In this document: positions 53,285 through 61,887 of the stretch, piece after piece
Position numbering within the stretch: the first letter of the stretch is position 1
Layout: the number at the start of each line of letters is the position of its first letter
Origin: JAKFWF01 sp031374115
GTDB lineage: Bacteria > Pseudomonadota > Alphaproteobacteria > Rhizobiales > Hyphomicrobiaceae
DNA length: 64,000 bases
Assembly: GCA_031374115.1 (NCBI GenBank)
Contig: JANMNO010000106.1
Coordinates: 108,027-172,026, forward strand
Reading direction: 5' to 3'
Program-made: the position numbers and the translations under genes
Notes under the pieces: generated by a model
What the model was told of the DNA's origin: nothing
What the model saw: the letters and a program-made list of their open reading frames with translations, nothing else
The model's database searches: none

Positions 53285-54442
53285 TCAAGCAGCCGTGCCG
53301 GCAATCGCCTTGGTTTTCAACTGCAACGCTGCCATCGCGTAACCACCGTTTGCGCCATCGACGAAATGCAAGTGATCGTCCGTCACGATGGACGGAACGA
53401 TACACGTCATCAGCGCCTCGGTTTGGCGATGCACACCAAAACGAATTATCCCGTCAGCCTCCGCTTCTGCCAATACCCGGACCAGGCTATCGACGGTTTC
53501 GGTCCGGCAATCGAGTGTCATCCGCAAACCGTCGTCGAACTTGCGGAAATCGGTATTGAGCGCCGTCTGCCGCCGATAGTGGCCGGGCTGAAATTTACCC
53601 ATCGGCAAGCCGGTGCGAAAGAGCACGAGGCCCAGCAGCGTCTGCCACCACAGCGATCGGCGGCGTTGGGCGAGTGATTGCACTTTGCGAGTAGCTCTCG
53701 CTTCGAGGTTCAGGCCCAGTGGCGGCCAACGATAAGACGGTCCCTCGAAAGGCAGTGGATGTCCCTGGTTCTCTTCCGCCGATTTCACCATTTCGAGTAT
53801 TGCCACCACGAGGCCCGCGTAGTCTTGCCGAGCGGCATTTGCGGCGCGCTGGACGATCAGCGACAGCATCTGACCGTGCCGGCTTCGCAGCGGTTGCCAG
53901 CGGCACGATAGACCGGTCAGATCAGGCCTCGAGCCGGGCGGGGCCAAAGCCAGCGCAAATCCACCTGCCTTGGCTTGTCCTTCCGCCCAGGCGAGGCCAC
54001 CGCCGGTGAACATGGCGTAGCTCGCGGCTGACGACGGGGCGTAGCGTGCCACCCGAACATCCAGACCGGCATCGCGGATCGCTGACACCGGGATAACTGC
54101 AACACGCATTTCGAGATCCAGGTCTTCGCTGGCCCAACGCGCTGTGCGCTCCATCGCGTCGCGCGCTTTGTCAAGTTCGCCCGCTTCGACCACACAGCTC
54201 GAGCCGTCGCCGCCGAACACGAACGGAAAATTTCGGTGACCGAGCGCATTCATGATCGCGCTGATCATCGCCGCACCTGCCATGTTGACGGCCTTGTAGC
54301 GGCCCTCGGCAATAGCCGCCGTCGAGCTCACAATGTCTGACAGGCACACGAAGCTATCGCTGGCGACGGCTTCGAACACCGAGGGATCGACCACGCGCTC
54401 GAACGCATCGAAACTCGGCAAATCTGCATACGGCCGTGACAT
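53285..54442 (-). CDS. DUF3095 protein (nucleotide-cyclase-like)
   Basis: A 385-residue protein of the DUF3095 family. The N-terminal half resembles a class III cyclase fold: FVCLSDIVSSTAAIAEGRYKAVNMAGA (the DxxxSS metal-binding strand) and FVFGGDGSSCVVEAGEL (GGDG). The C-terminal half includes QPLRSRHGQMLSLIVQ and a winged-helix-like end (RVLAEAEADGIIRFGVHRQTEAL). Its activity is not established; a cyclic-nucleotide or nucleotide-sensing role is inference from the fold. It lies 31 bases upstream of dcd, same strand. Confidence 0.82.
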   Translation of the reverse strand: MSRPYADLPSFDAFERVVDPSVFEAVASDSFVCLSDIVSSTAAIAEGRYKAVNMAGAAMISAIMNALGHRNFPFVFGGDGSSCVVEAGELDKARDAMERTARWASEDLDLEMRVAVIPVSAIRDAGLDVRVARYAPSSAASYAMFTGGGLAWAEGQAKAGGFALALAPPGSRPDLTGLSCRWQPLRSRHGQMLSLIVQRAANAARQDYAGLVVAILEMVKSAEENQGHPLPFEGPSYRWPPLGLNLEARATRKVQSLAQRRRSLWWQTLLGLVLFRTGLPMGKFQPGHYRRQTALNTDFRKFDDGLRMTLDCRTETVDSLVRVLAEAEADGIIRFGVHRQTEALMTCIVPSIVTDDHLHFVDGANGGYAMAALQLKTKAIAGTAA

Positions 54443-54613
54443 GGATGAACTCGCCAGATAAGTCGCTGCAATGGGTTACACGAGACGGCGTGAGCGATGG
54501 AGTTCTTTTGTTGGCGGGAGAGCAGATCGATCGCCGGTGTGAAATAAGGCGTATCGCGGATTTTGCGCTGTTGCGGGCATTGGTGAGCCTCGCTAGTATA
54601 GGCGCAATGCGAA

Positions 54614-54632
54614 ATTTCATATCTAATGAAAT
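54614..54632. promoter_or_regulatory. 7-bp dyad ATTTCAT-N5-ATGAAAT, candidate operator
   Basis: A perfect dyad 78 bases before the TPR-protein start, in the 267-bp gap between it and the divergent DUF3095 gene. AT-rich against its surroundings. A protein-binding site is plausible; no other signals are clear in this gap. Confidence 0.35.
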
Positions 54633-54709
54633 CGAGCTTGGCGCCGATCGCGGCCTTAGCCAACACACCACTATCGGCCTACATGCTCCTAGCCAACGGG
54701 AGGTCGTCG

Positions 54710-56299
54710 ATGAGAAAAACAACCTCGGTCATGGCAATTGCCACTCTGGCAGCAGCTGGCATTACATTCGCCCCATCGGCATTGGCGCAATCGACAGATA
54801 TCCGGCTCGGGAAAGTTCACTTCTCGACGTCGTGCAAGCCTGCGGCGCAGACGCAATTCGACAGGGCGATGCTGTACCAGCACTCATTCTGGTATCGTGC
54901 ATCCCAAAGGGCATTCGAGGAGGCCCTGAAAACAGATCCCGACTGTGCCATTGCACAATGGGGGATCGCGCTCAGCCTGCTCTATAATCCGCACGCGCCG
55001 CCGCCAGCGGAAAATTTACCCCAGGGTCTGGCAGCGCTCCAGAAAGCGAAAGCGCTCGGCGCCAAGACGCAACGCGAGCGCGATTACATCGACGCCCTGC
55101 TTGTTTTCTATACCGACTTCGACAAGGTCGGCCATGGTGCACGCGTGCAGGCCTATCTCAAGGCGATGGAAGCGTTGGCGCAACGGTATCCGAACGATGA
55201 CGAAGCGCAGATCGTCTATGCCATCACGTTGAATGTCGCAGCTTCACCGAGCGACAAGAGCTATGCCAATCAGCTCAAGGGCGCAGCATTGTTGGAAGCG
55301 ATCTTGCAACGCCAACCGCAGCATCCTGGCGTCACTCATTACCTGATCCATCTGCACGACTATCCGCCCATTGCCGAGAAAGGCATCGAGGCGGCGAGGC
55401 GTTACGCCAAAATCGCGCCCGACGCGCCGCACGCGCTGCACATGCCCTCGCACATCTTTACACGGGTCGGATATTGGAAGGAATCGATATCATCCAACCT
55501 AGCGTCGGCCAATGCCGCGAAGGAAAGCAAGGAATCGGACGACCAGCTGCACGGCTTGGACTATTCGGTCTACGCTTACCTGCAGTTGGGCCAGGACCAA
55601 AACGCGCGCAGCGTGATCGACGAAATGGAGAAGATCACCGACCATAAACGCTTCGCTGGCCACTATGCCCTCGCTGTCAGCCCCGCCCGCTATGTCGTCG
55701 AGCGCGGCGATTGGCAAGCGGCAGCGAAACTTCAGGTCCGCCCGACCCCACTCTCCTATCCAGACGCGATGACGCATTTTGCACGCGCACTGGGAGCGGC
55801 GCGATCAGGCGATGTGGAAGCAGCCAGGGTGGACATCGCTAAGATTGCCGAGCTGCGTGACAAGCTGCGCCAAGCCAAAGACACGTATTGGGCGGAGCAG
55901 GTCGACATTCAGTGGCAGGTCGCGTCGGCTTGGCTGCTTCTTGCAGAAGGCAAGCATGACGACGCGTTGAAAGCCATCAGCGCTGCCGCCGATGCCGAAG
56001 ACAAGACCGAAAAGCATCCGGTGACGCCGGGTGTGCCGAAACCAGCGCGCGAACTCTACGGCGAAATGCTGCTGGAGCGTGGCTTGACTACGGAAGCGCT
56101 GGCAGCCTTCGAAGCGGTATTGAAGAAGGAGCCAAACAGGCTCGGCGCTACCGTAGGCGCTGCCAGAGCCGCCGAGAAGTCCGGTGATAAATCCAAGGCC
56201 CGTCAGTATTGGGCGAAGGTCGTCGAGCTGACGGCGGAAGCCGATGCCGCGAAAACCGAAGTCGCTGAGGCCCGCGCATTCATGAGCCGGAACCAGTGA
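54710..56299 (+). CDS. exported TPR-repeat protein
   Basis: A 529-residue protein with a signal peptide (residues 1-26, ending PSALAQS) and many helix-turn-helix TPR-like repeats: AQWGIALSLLYNPHAP and later AEALAAFEAVLKKEPNRLGATVGAARAAEKSG. The centre has a conserved-looking His-rich helix GVTHYLIHLHDYPPIAEKGIEAARRYAKIAPDAPHALHMPSHIF, found in a family of exported hypothetical proteins with no assigned activity. GGGAGG six bases before the ATG fixes the start. Its TGA overlaps the next gene's ATG by one base. The His-rich core could bind metal. Confidence 0.87.
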   Translation: MRKTTSVMAIATLAAAGITFAPSALAQSTDIRLGKVHFSTSCKPAAQTQFDRAMLYQHSFWYRASQRAFEEALKTDPDCAIAQWGIALSLLYNPHAPPPAENLPQGLAALQKAKALGAKTQRERDYIDALLVFYTDFDKVGHGARVQAYLKAMEALAQRYPNDDEAQIVYAITLNVAASPSDKSYANQLKGAALLEAILQRQPQHPGVTHYLIHLHDYPPIAEKGIEAARRYAKIAPDAPHALHMPSHIFTRVGYWKESISSNLASANAAKESKESDDQLHGLDYSVYAYLQLGQDQNARSVIDEMEKITDHKRFAGHYALAVSPARYVVERGDWQAAAKLQVRPTPLSYPDAMTHFARALGAARSGDVEAARVDIAKIAELRDKLRQAKDTYWAEQVDIQWQVASAWLLLAEGKHDDALKAISAAADAEDKTEKHPVTPGVPKPARELYGEMLLERGLTTEALAAFEAVLKKEPNRLGATVGAARAAEKSGDKSKARQYWAKVVELTAEADAAKTEVAEARAFMSRNQ

Positions 56300-56766
56300 T
56301 GGATGATCGCAACGCGAGTGCCGGTGAAGCTCTTCCGGTCACGCGCGGGTCCAAACGTCTTGTGGCAGGGCTCGCGCTGTCGATCGCTCTCGGGGCAATC
56401 GCGCTCGCAGGCTGGGGCGCACTTGGATTCTCACGCGTGCCCGATTCTATGCACATTGTGGGCTATGCCGGTCACCTCGGGGAATGGGAGCTCACAGCCA
56501 CCCTCGGGAGAAACGGCGCACGCGGCGATCATGATCTTTCGGGGCCAATGAACATGAAGCACGTCGGGTTTTGCAGCAAGGATGGTGCTGAACAGAAAAC
56601 CGGCGCGATGCAGGTCCTCGTGTCGCGATTGTCATCCACTGTTGACGTGAAACTAATGTTCGACGGCGTCGCGTGCCGCCACAGTGGCGATTTGTCGGGT
56701 GCCTATATCGGCACAATGGTCTGCCCCGACCGGAAACCGGTCCCGCTGGCGCTGTGGGTGAAGTAA
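56299..56766 (+). CDS. single-pass membrane protein of unknown function
   Basis: A 155-residue protein coupled to the TPR gene (TGATG overlap). After a polar N-terminus, one helix spans about residues 21-43 (RLVAGLALSIALGAIALAGWGAL), and the rest is probably periplasmic and beta-rich (IVGYAGHLGEWELTATL), with cysteines in VGFCSKD, VACRHSGD and TMVCPDRK that could pair. Not a family I know. Coupling suggests it works with the exported TPR protein. Confidence 0.72.
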   Translation: MDDRNASAGEALPVTRGSKRLVAGLALSIALGAIALAGWGALGFSRVPDSMHIVGYAGHLGEWELTATLGRNGARGDHDLSGPMNMKHVGFCSKDGAEQKTGAMQVLVSRLSSTVDVKLMFDGVACRHSGDLSGAYIGTMVCPDRKPVPLALWVK

Positions 56767-56776
56767 CGGTCGACCC

Positions 56777-57568
56777 TCAATCCATATCGTAATCAAGCCC
56801 GGCAGCGGCAAATCTAGGTTTAAGGTCCGCACGCGCGAGGAAACGGGCCAAGGCGAGGGCCGCGTCGGATGAGACAGCCTTGGTCGAGGCGGCAACGGTA
56901 AACGTCGTCACCTTCTGCAACTCTTTCGGCAGCGGTCCGAGGAGTGTTACTCCTTTCACTGGCATGATCTCGCTGATCTGGTGCACGCAGAGCTCAGCCT
57001 CGCCTTTCGCGACGGCTACGCAGACGAAATCTGGATTGGCGCCGAGGATCGACTTGGCCCTTACCGGCGCATCGATGCCGAGCTTGTCGATGACGGTCGC
57101 GAAGTGGATACCGCTGGCGCCGCCCTTGGCAGGGTCGGGATAGGTGATGGACTTTGCCGCCAGCAAGGAACGCTTCAAGGCCTCGGCATTCGAGATATCG
57201 ATCTGCGGTGCGCCGGCCTTGATGCCGATGCCGACCCCTACCCTGGCGATGACAGCCCGGGAGGCCGGCACTGCCAGCCCCTTGCTGGCGACCCCGGCTA
57301 TTTGGTTGTCGGTTGCAATCATGACGTCGACCTGCTCGCCAGCTAGCACGCGCCTCTCGACGGCACCGGCGGTCGCGAACTCCAGCTTCAACATGTGGCC
57401 GCTCTCGTGGCGGAACTGTTCGGCAAGCTCAGTTACGATCACCTTCAGCGCCGAGGCGGAGAGCACTTTGATCTCCTCAGCCTCGGCCACCGATGCGCCG
57501 AGCGCGACGGCCATAACTGCCGCAGCGGCCTGGATCGAACGTCCAAAGGTTCTCAATCTCGATCCCAT
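56777..57568 (-). CDS. periplasmic substrate-binding protein, ModA/sulfate-anion type, orphan
   Basis: A 263-residue exported protein; signal peptide 1-31 ending SVAEAEE. The mature part opens IKVLSASALKVIVTELAEQF, the ModA-like ligand strand, and has ATAGAVERRVLAGEQVDVMIATDNQI and TYPDPAKGGASGIHFATVIDKLGI. This is the extracellular-solute-binding group that includes molybdate receptors, but the exact residues that hold molybdate are not all apparent. No permease or ATPase genes are beside it. The start at 57568 (MGSRLRTFGRSI) removes a 72-codon upstream stretch of non-coding character. Confidence 0.8.
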   Translation of the reverse strand: MGSRLRTFGRSIQAAAAVMAVALGASVAEAEEIKVLSASALKVIVTELAEQFRHESGHMLKLEFATAGAVERRVLAGEQVDVMIATDNQIAGVASKGLAVPASRAVIARVGVGIGIKAGAPQIDISNAEALKRSLLAAKSITYPDPAKGGASGIHFATVIDKLGIDAPVRAKSILGANPDFVCVAVAKGEAELCVHQISEIMPVKGVTLLGPLPKELQKVTTFTVAASTKAVSSDAALALARFLARADLKPRFAAAGLDYDMD

Positions 57569-57702
57569 AAGCTTGGCTGCAACCTCACCCCTGTAGGTCT
57601 GGCACCTTAACTCGATGCAAGGCGACTGACCCGCTGCGCGTATCAGGCTCGTACATTGTGACGAGCGTGGGACGGCACTCGGCTTGGCGGGCATCACACC
57701 GC

Positions 57703-58167
57703 TCACGCCTTCTTCTCCCACTTGCCCACGTCGCCTTGCTGCCAGTACGTGGCGGACGCACCGGTAGACTTGACGGCTTTCCACGTTGCGCGCGCTGCAT
57801 CCAACTCGCGCCGGTCACCGCCGTCGAACATGAAGACGACACGCGCGTAGGTGCGCAACTGTTCGTCGAGCGGCTCGAGCTGCGCGCCATCGACCATGAA
57901 GCGCACTGTTGCCGCGTTCGGATTATCGGTCTCCGTTGTGAGGAACACAGGTTGGCGATCCGCGTGGCCGGACTTCGCCGTCCCGTGGGGCAAGAAACTG
58001 TCGTTCCTGTAGGTCCATAGCAGTTGGTCGAGCGCATCGACGCGCTCGGGACTGGCGGCCTGAATGACGGCGCGCCAGCCCCGCGCCAGCGTTTTGTCGA
58101 TGAGCTGCGGCAGCACCTCATCGAGCGGGCGACGCTCCAGGTGATAGAATAGCACTTCGGTTTTCAA
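57703..58167 (-). CDS. holC: DNA polymerase III subunit chi
   Basis: Clamp-loader accessory protein that links Pol III to SSB, about 154 residues. The core TEVLFYHLERRPLDEVLPQLIDKTLARGWRAV, FLPHGTAKSGHADRQPVFLT and the C-terminal YARVVFMFDGGD with WKAVKSTGASATYWQQ are typical of HolC. The start is uncertain: homologues begin near MTEVLFYHL, so a TTG at 58167 is my choice; an ATG at 58215 would add 16 hydrophobic residues and one at 58263 has no Shine-Dalgarno. It diverges from the small Gly-rich protein gene. Confidence 0.88.
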   Translation of the reverse strand: MKTEVLFYHLERRPLDEVLPQLIDKTLARGWRAVIQAASPERVDALDQLLWTYRNDSFLPHGTAKSGHADRQPVFLTTETDNPNAATVRFMVDGAQLEPLDEQLRTYARVVFMFDGGDRRELDAARATWKAVKSTGASATYWQQGDVGKWEKKA

Positions 58168-58308
58168 CGATGGCACCGGTGGGAGCAAAGCTACGGCTAG
58201 CGCCAAGTTTAGCATCGCCTGAAGGGGGACGTGAACCTTTTCGCGACCGCCAGCGACGAACATTGCGCAGACGTACTAAATCGCCGTAGCCCAACAGAGG
58301 ACCACGCC

Positions 58309-58671
58309 ATGACCGCCAACCCACTTGATGTGAAGACAATCACTCGAGCTTTCGCCCGCACCGTAGCTCTATCAGGTCTAGCGCTCGCTGCCGGATTGAC
58401 GCTCTCGATCGCAACTGCGCTCAGCAGCGGTGCTGCAACATATTGCCAGGCCGTTTGCAAAGATCGCGCGAGTAACGCTTGTCTCGAACGCTGCAACGGC
58501 AACGATCAGTATAAATCGCGGGCAAAGCGATCCACTCAGCCACCGCCGATGGAACCGCCGATCGAAGTTATCAAGGACGTCAGGGAGCCCGACTGGACAA
58601 TCACCGTGTTCGATCCGAAGGGCGGTGGCGGAAATGGCGGCGGTGGAGGTGGCGGCGGCAACGGCCGCTGA
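58309..58671 (+). CDS. small exported Cys- and Gly-rich protein
   Basis: A 120-residue protein with a signal segment (about residues 22-46, VALSGLALAAGLTLSIATAL). The mature region has four cysteines in YCQAVCKDRASNACLERC, a basic stretch, a Pro-rich patch (PPPMEPPIE) and ends in an almost pure glycine tail. AGAGGA precedes the ATG. I know no family; the Gly-rich end suggests a structural or surface-attached role, which is speculation. Confidence 0.68.
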   Translation: MTANPLDVKTITRAFARTVALSGLALAAGLTLSIATALSSGAATYCQAVCKDRASNACLERCNGNDQYKSRAKRSTQPPPMEPPIEVIKDVREPDWTITVFDPKGGGGNGGGGGGGGNGR

Positions 58672-58782
58672 AGCTCGAAACGTTCAACCGACGTAACCGC
58701 GCCGGCAGAAACGCGGGAGTTGCACCTGAAACAGAGGACACGTTGTCCTCTGGCCTTTTCAAGCTCGCGACAAGCTGCGCTC

Positions 58783-59061
58783 CTACGACCGTCGCAGCGC
58801 TGGATACCGCGCTTTCTTATCGACCTCACCGCTATCGATCAGCGCCTCGATACAATTCCACGAGATTTCGTTCGATTTGCCTTCCATGCAGGCGCGCAAC
58901 TGCGGCGAGTTCGGGCGATACTGCGGGCACAAATTCTTGTAGTCGGCGAGGCACACGCGTTCGACTTTCTTACTAAAGGCACCCGCCGGTGTGGCGGCGG
59001 ACAAGGCCATGGCAATTGGAACGCAAGCAATCATATGACGAATTCGTTCCGGACCTATCAT
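58783..59061 (-). CDS. small exported Cys-rich protein
   Basis: A 92-residue protein with a signal peptide ending near ATPAGAFSKK. Four cysteines in the mature part (RVCLADYKNLCPQ, RACMEGKSNEISWNCIEAL) follow the spacing of cysteine-rich GLG1-type repeats seen in many alphaproteobacterial exported proteins. A strong GGAGAG before the ATG at 59061 decides the start. Function unknown. Confidence 0.75.
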   Translation of the reverse strand: MIGPERIRHMIACVPIAMALSAATPAGAFSKKVERVCLADYKNLCPQYRPNSPQLRACMEGKSNEISWNCIEALIDSGEVDKKARYPALRRS

Positions 59062-59151
59062 GATCTCTCCTATTCCCCCTGCGCGTGAAGCGAATCACGC
59101 GCACGAATAACAGCATGATGCGGGCATGGTTCCCACATTTTGTTCGCATGG

Positions 59152-60531
59152 TTATCGATCGGCGTACGGATTATCACCTTTGCGCAAATTGAACCGTATC
59201 GGGACGCCGGGTAGGCCGAAAGTCTGGCGCAAACTTTTTTCCAGATAGCGCACATAGCTGTCAGGGAGCGATTGCGGCTTCGAGCAAAAGGCAACGAACG
59301 TCGGCGGGCGGGCGGACACTTGTGTCATATAGCGCAACTTGATGCGCCGCCCGCTGGTAGCCGGCGGGGAATGCCGGTCGAGCGCCTCGCGCAGCCATCG
59401 ATTGAGATCGTTGGTCGACACCCGCTTGTTCCACAGCGCGTAGACGTCCAGCACTTCCGGCATCAGTTTTTCAAGGCCGCGCTCGCCCAGCGCCGATAGT
59501 GTGACGACGCGTAATCCCGGCATCTGCGCCAAGCGGTCCGTCACCGTATCGTGCAATTCCTTCAAACGCTTTTGTTTCTCGACGATCAGGTCCCACTTGT
59601 TGATTGCGATGACCAGCGCCCGACCTTCATCGGCAACCATGCTGGCGATGGTCAGATCCTGATGCTCGATGCCGCGCTCGGCATCGACGAGCAGCACGAC
59701 CACTTCGGCAAAGCGAATGGCGCGAATGGTATCGCTGGTCGCGAGCTTTTCCGCCGTATCCTCGACCTTCGACTTGCGACGCAGGCCGGCAGTATCGAAC
59801 AGCTTGATTGCGCGCCCGCCCCAGAGCAGATCGGACGAAACGGAATCACGCGTCAATCCAGGTTCGGGCCCGGTGATCATGCGTTCTTCGCCGAGCAGCG
59901 CATTGACGAGCGTGGATTTACCCGCATTGGGACGGCCGACGATCGCAACCTTTATCGGGCGCGCCGGATCGTCTTCCTCGGCGATCGCAGGCTCGGCACC
60001 TTCGCCCGTGTCGTCGACCGCCGGCTCCTCGAACTTCAGCGCGTCAACGATATCGGCATATAGATCGCTGAGGCCTTCGCCGTGTTCGGCTGAAATGGCA
60101 ACTGGCTCACCAAGGCCCAGCTTGTAGGCATCATAGAAGCCCTCGGTGCCTTTTGAACCTTCGCACTTGTTGGCGATGAGGATAACCGGCCGGCCCGACT
60201 GACGGGCAATGCGGCCGAACTCCTGATCGGCAGGTGTGATGCCGGCGCGCGCATCGATCACGAACAACACCAGATCAGCATCAGAGATCGCAGTCTCGGT
60301 TTGATGGCGCATGCGATCCGCGATCGATCCGGACGGCGCCTCCTCGAGCCCTGCGGTGTCGACGACGTGAACCGGGTGCCCCCAAATCTCCGCCTCACCC
60401 TCGCGACGGTCACGCGTGAGACCGGGCAGATCCGATACCAGCGCGGTGCGCTTGCCTGTCATGCGATTGAATAAGGTCGATTTACCGACGTTCGGCCGGC
60501 CGACGATCGCAATTGTCGGTATTGCTGACAT
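59152..60531 (-). CDS. der: ribosome biogenesis GTPase Der (EngA)
   Basis: Tandem-GTPase needed for 50S assembly, 459 residues. G domain 1 has GRPNVGKST, DTAGLEE and NKCEG; G domain 2 has GRPNAGKST, DTAGLRRK and NKWD; an acidic linker (EEPAVDDTGEGAEPAIAEEDD) joins them, and a C-terminal KH-like domain (RYMTQVSARPPTFVAFCSKP, PIRFNLRKGDNPY) follows. The ATG at 60531 (MSAIPTIAIVGRPN) is certain; earlier in-frame codons belong to the divergent promoter region. Divergent from pcaF. Confidence 0.96.
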   Translation of the reverse strand: MSAIPTIAIVGRPNVGKSTLFNRMTGKRTALVSDLPGLTRDRREGEAEIWGHPVHVVDTAGLEEAPSGSIADRMRHQTETAISDADLVLFVIDARAGITPADQEFGRIARQSGRPVILIANKCEGSKGTEGFYDAYKLGLGEPVAISAEHGEGLSDLYADIVDALKFEEPAVDDTGEGAEPAIAEEDDPARPIKVAIVGRPNAGKSTLVNALLGEERMITGPEPGLTRDSVSSDLLWGGRAIKLFDTAGLRRKSKVEDTAEKLATSDTIRAIRFAEVVVLLVDAERGIEHQDLTIASMVADEGRALVIAINKWDLIVEKQKRLKELHDTVTDRLAQMPGLRVVTLSALGERGLEKLMPEVLDVYALWNKRVSTNDLNRWLREALDRHSPPATSGRRIKLRYMTQVSARPPTFVAFCSKPQSLPDSYVRYLEKSLRQTFGLPGVPIRFNLRKGDNPYADR

Positions 60532-60680
60532 TAGATTTGAGACCTTCGAGCGCACGGCAGTTGCTTCGCGCAAATGCCCGACGCCTTGTTCCGCTTGCGT
60601 TTTCAGCGCCCTTATGCCCGAATTTGACGTCCGAGCAAACCGGCGATCAGCCGCAAGGGCCAACATAGGAGAAGCCCACC

Positions 60681-61886
60681 ATGCGCGAAGTCTTCGTATG
60701 CGACGGTATACGCACACCAATCGGCCGCTACGGCGGCAGCCTTTCCAAGGTTCGCACCGACGATCTAGCAGCGCTGCCGATCAAAGCGTTAATGGCCAGA
60801 AACCCCAAGGTACACTGGGCCCATGTCGACGATGTGTTTTATGGCTGCGCCAATCAGGCGGGTGAGGATAACCGCAATGTCGCGCGTATGGCGCTACTGC
60901 TCGCCGGCATCCCGGCCTCGGTGCCCGGCATGACGATCAACCGCCTTTGCGCGTCGGGTCTCGATGCGATTGGTACGGCTGCCCGGGCGATCAAATCTGG
61001 CGAAATGGAGTTGTGCATCGCTGGCGGCGTCGAAAGCATGTCGCGGGCGCCGTTCGTGATGGCGAAGGCTACCGAAGCATTTTCCCGGAATGCGGAGATT
61101 TATGACACGACCATCGGCTGGCGCTTCGTCAACAAGCTCATGAAAGAGCAGTACGGCATCGATGCAATGCCAGAAACAGCCGAGAACGTGGCCAGTGAGT
61201 TCACCGTCAGCCGCGCCGATCAAGATGCATTTGCCTTGCGCTCCCAACAACGGGCAGCAACGGCGCAAGCCGCCGGTTTCCATGCGCGCGAGATCGTCGG
61301 TGTCGAAATCCCGGCAGGGCGCGGCAAGACGTCGACGTTTGACAAGGATGAGCACGGGCGGCCGGAGACGACGGCCGAAGAACTCGCCAAGTTGAAAACT
61401 CCGTTCCGCAGCCCCGGCACCGTGACGGCTGGCAACGCGTCCGGTGTAAACGATGGAGCTGCAGCGGTTCTTCTCGCCAGTGAGCCGGCAATTAGGGAGT
61501 ACGGGCTGAAGCCGCGCGCGCGGATCGTCGCCATGGCATCGGCCGGCGTGTCACCCAAGACAATGGGCATCGGTCCAGCGCCCTCGACGGAAAAGCTGAT
61601 GAAGCGGCTCGATCTGAAGATCACCGACTTCGATGTGATCGAGCTCAACGAGGCATTTGCCGCGCAAGCCCTCGCGGTTACCCGGATGCTGGGATTGCCC
61701 GACGATAGCCCGATCGTGAACCCCAACGGTGGAGCGATCGCACTTGGTCATCCGCTTGGAATGTCTGGCACACGACTGGTGCTCACCGCGGTCAATCAGC
61801 TGGAGACGACAAAAGGCAAGCGCGGACTGGCCACCATGTGCGTTGGCGTAGGTCAAGGCGTGAGCCTCATCATGGAAAGGGTTTGA
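60681..61886 (+). CDS. pcaF: 3-oxoadipyl-CoA thiolase
   Basis: Thiolase of 401 residues cleaving 3-oxoadipyl-CoA to acetyl-CoA and succinyl-CoA, the last step of the beta-ketoadipate and phenylacetate pathways. Nucleophile Cys90 (NRLCASGLDA), NEAFAAQAL, the His in GGAIALGHPLGMSG and the second Cys in MCVGVGQG are present. The MREVFVCDGIRTPIGRYGGSL opening is the PcaF/PaaJ form; an acetyl-CoA acetyltransferase is the alternative. AGGAGA precedes the ATG. One base separates it from the hydratase gene, so they share an mRNA. No other pca or paa gene lies in this window. Confidence 0.93.
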   Translation: MREVFVCDGIRTPIGRYGGSLSKVRTDDLAALPIKALMARNPKVHWAHVDDVFYGCANQAGEDNRNVARMALLLAGIPASVPGMTINRLCASGLDAIGTAARAIKSGEMELCIAGGVESMSRAPFVMAKATEAFSRNAEIYDTTIGWRFVNKLMKEQYGIDAMPETAENVASEFTVSRADQDAFALRSQQRAATAQAAGFHAREIVGVEIPAGRGKTSTFDKDEHGRPETTAEELAKLKTPFRSPGTVTAGNASGVNDGAAAVLLASEPAIREYGLKPRARIVAMASAGVSPKTMGIGPAPSTEKLMKRLDLKITDFDVIELNEAFAAQALAVTRMLGLPDDSPIVNPNGGAIALGHPLGMSGTRLVLTAVNQLETTKGKRGLATMCVGVGQGVSLIMERV

Positions 61887-61887
61887 T

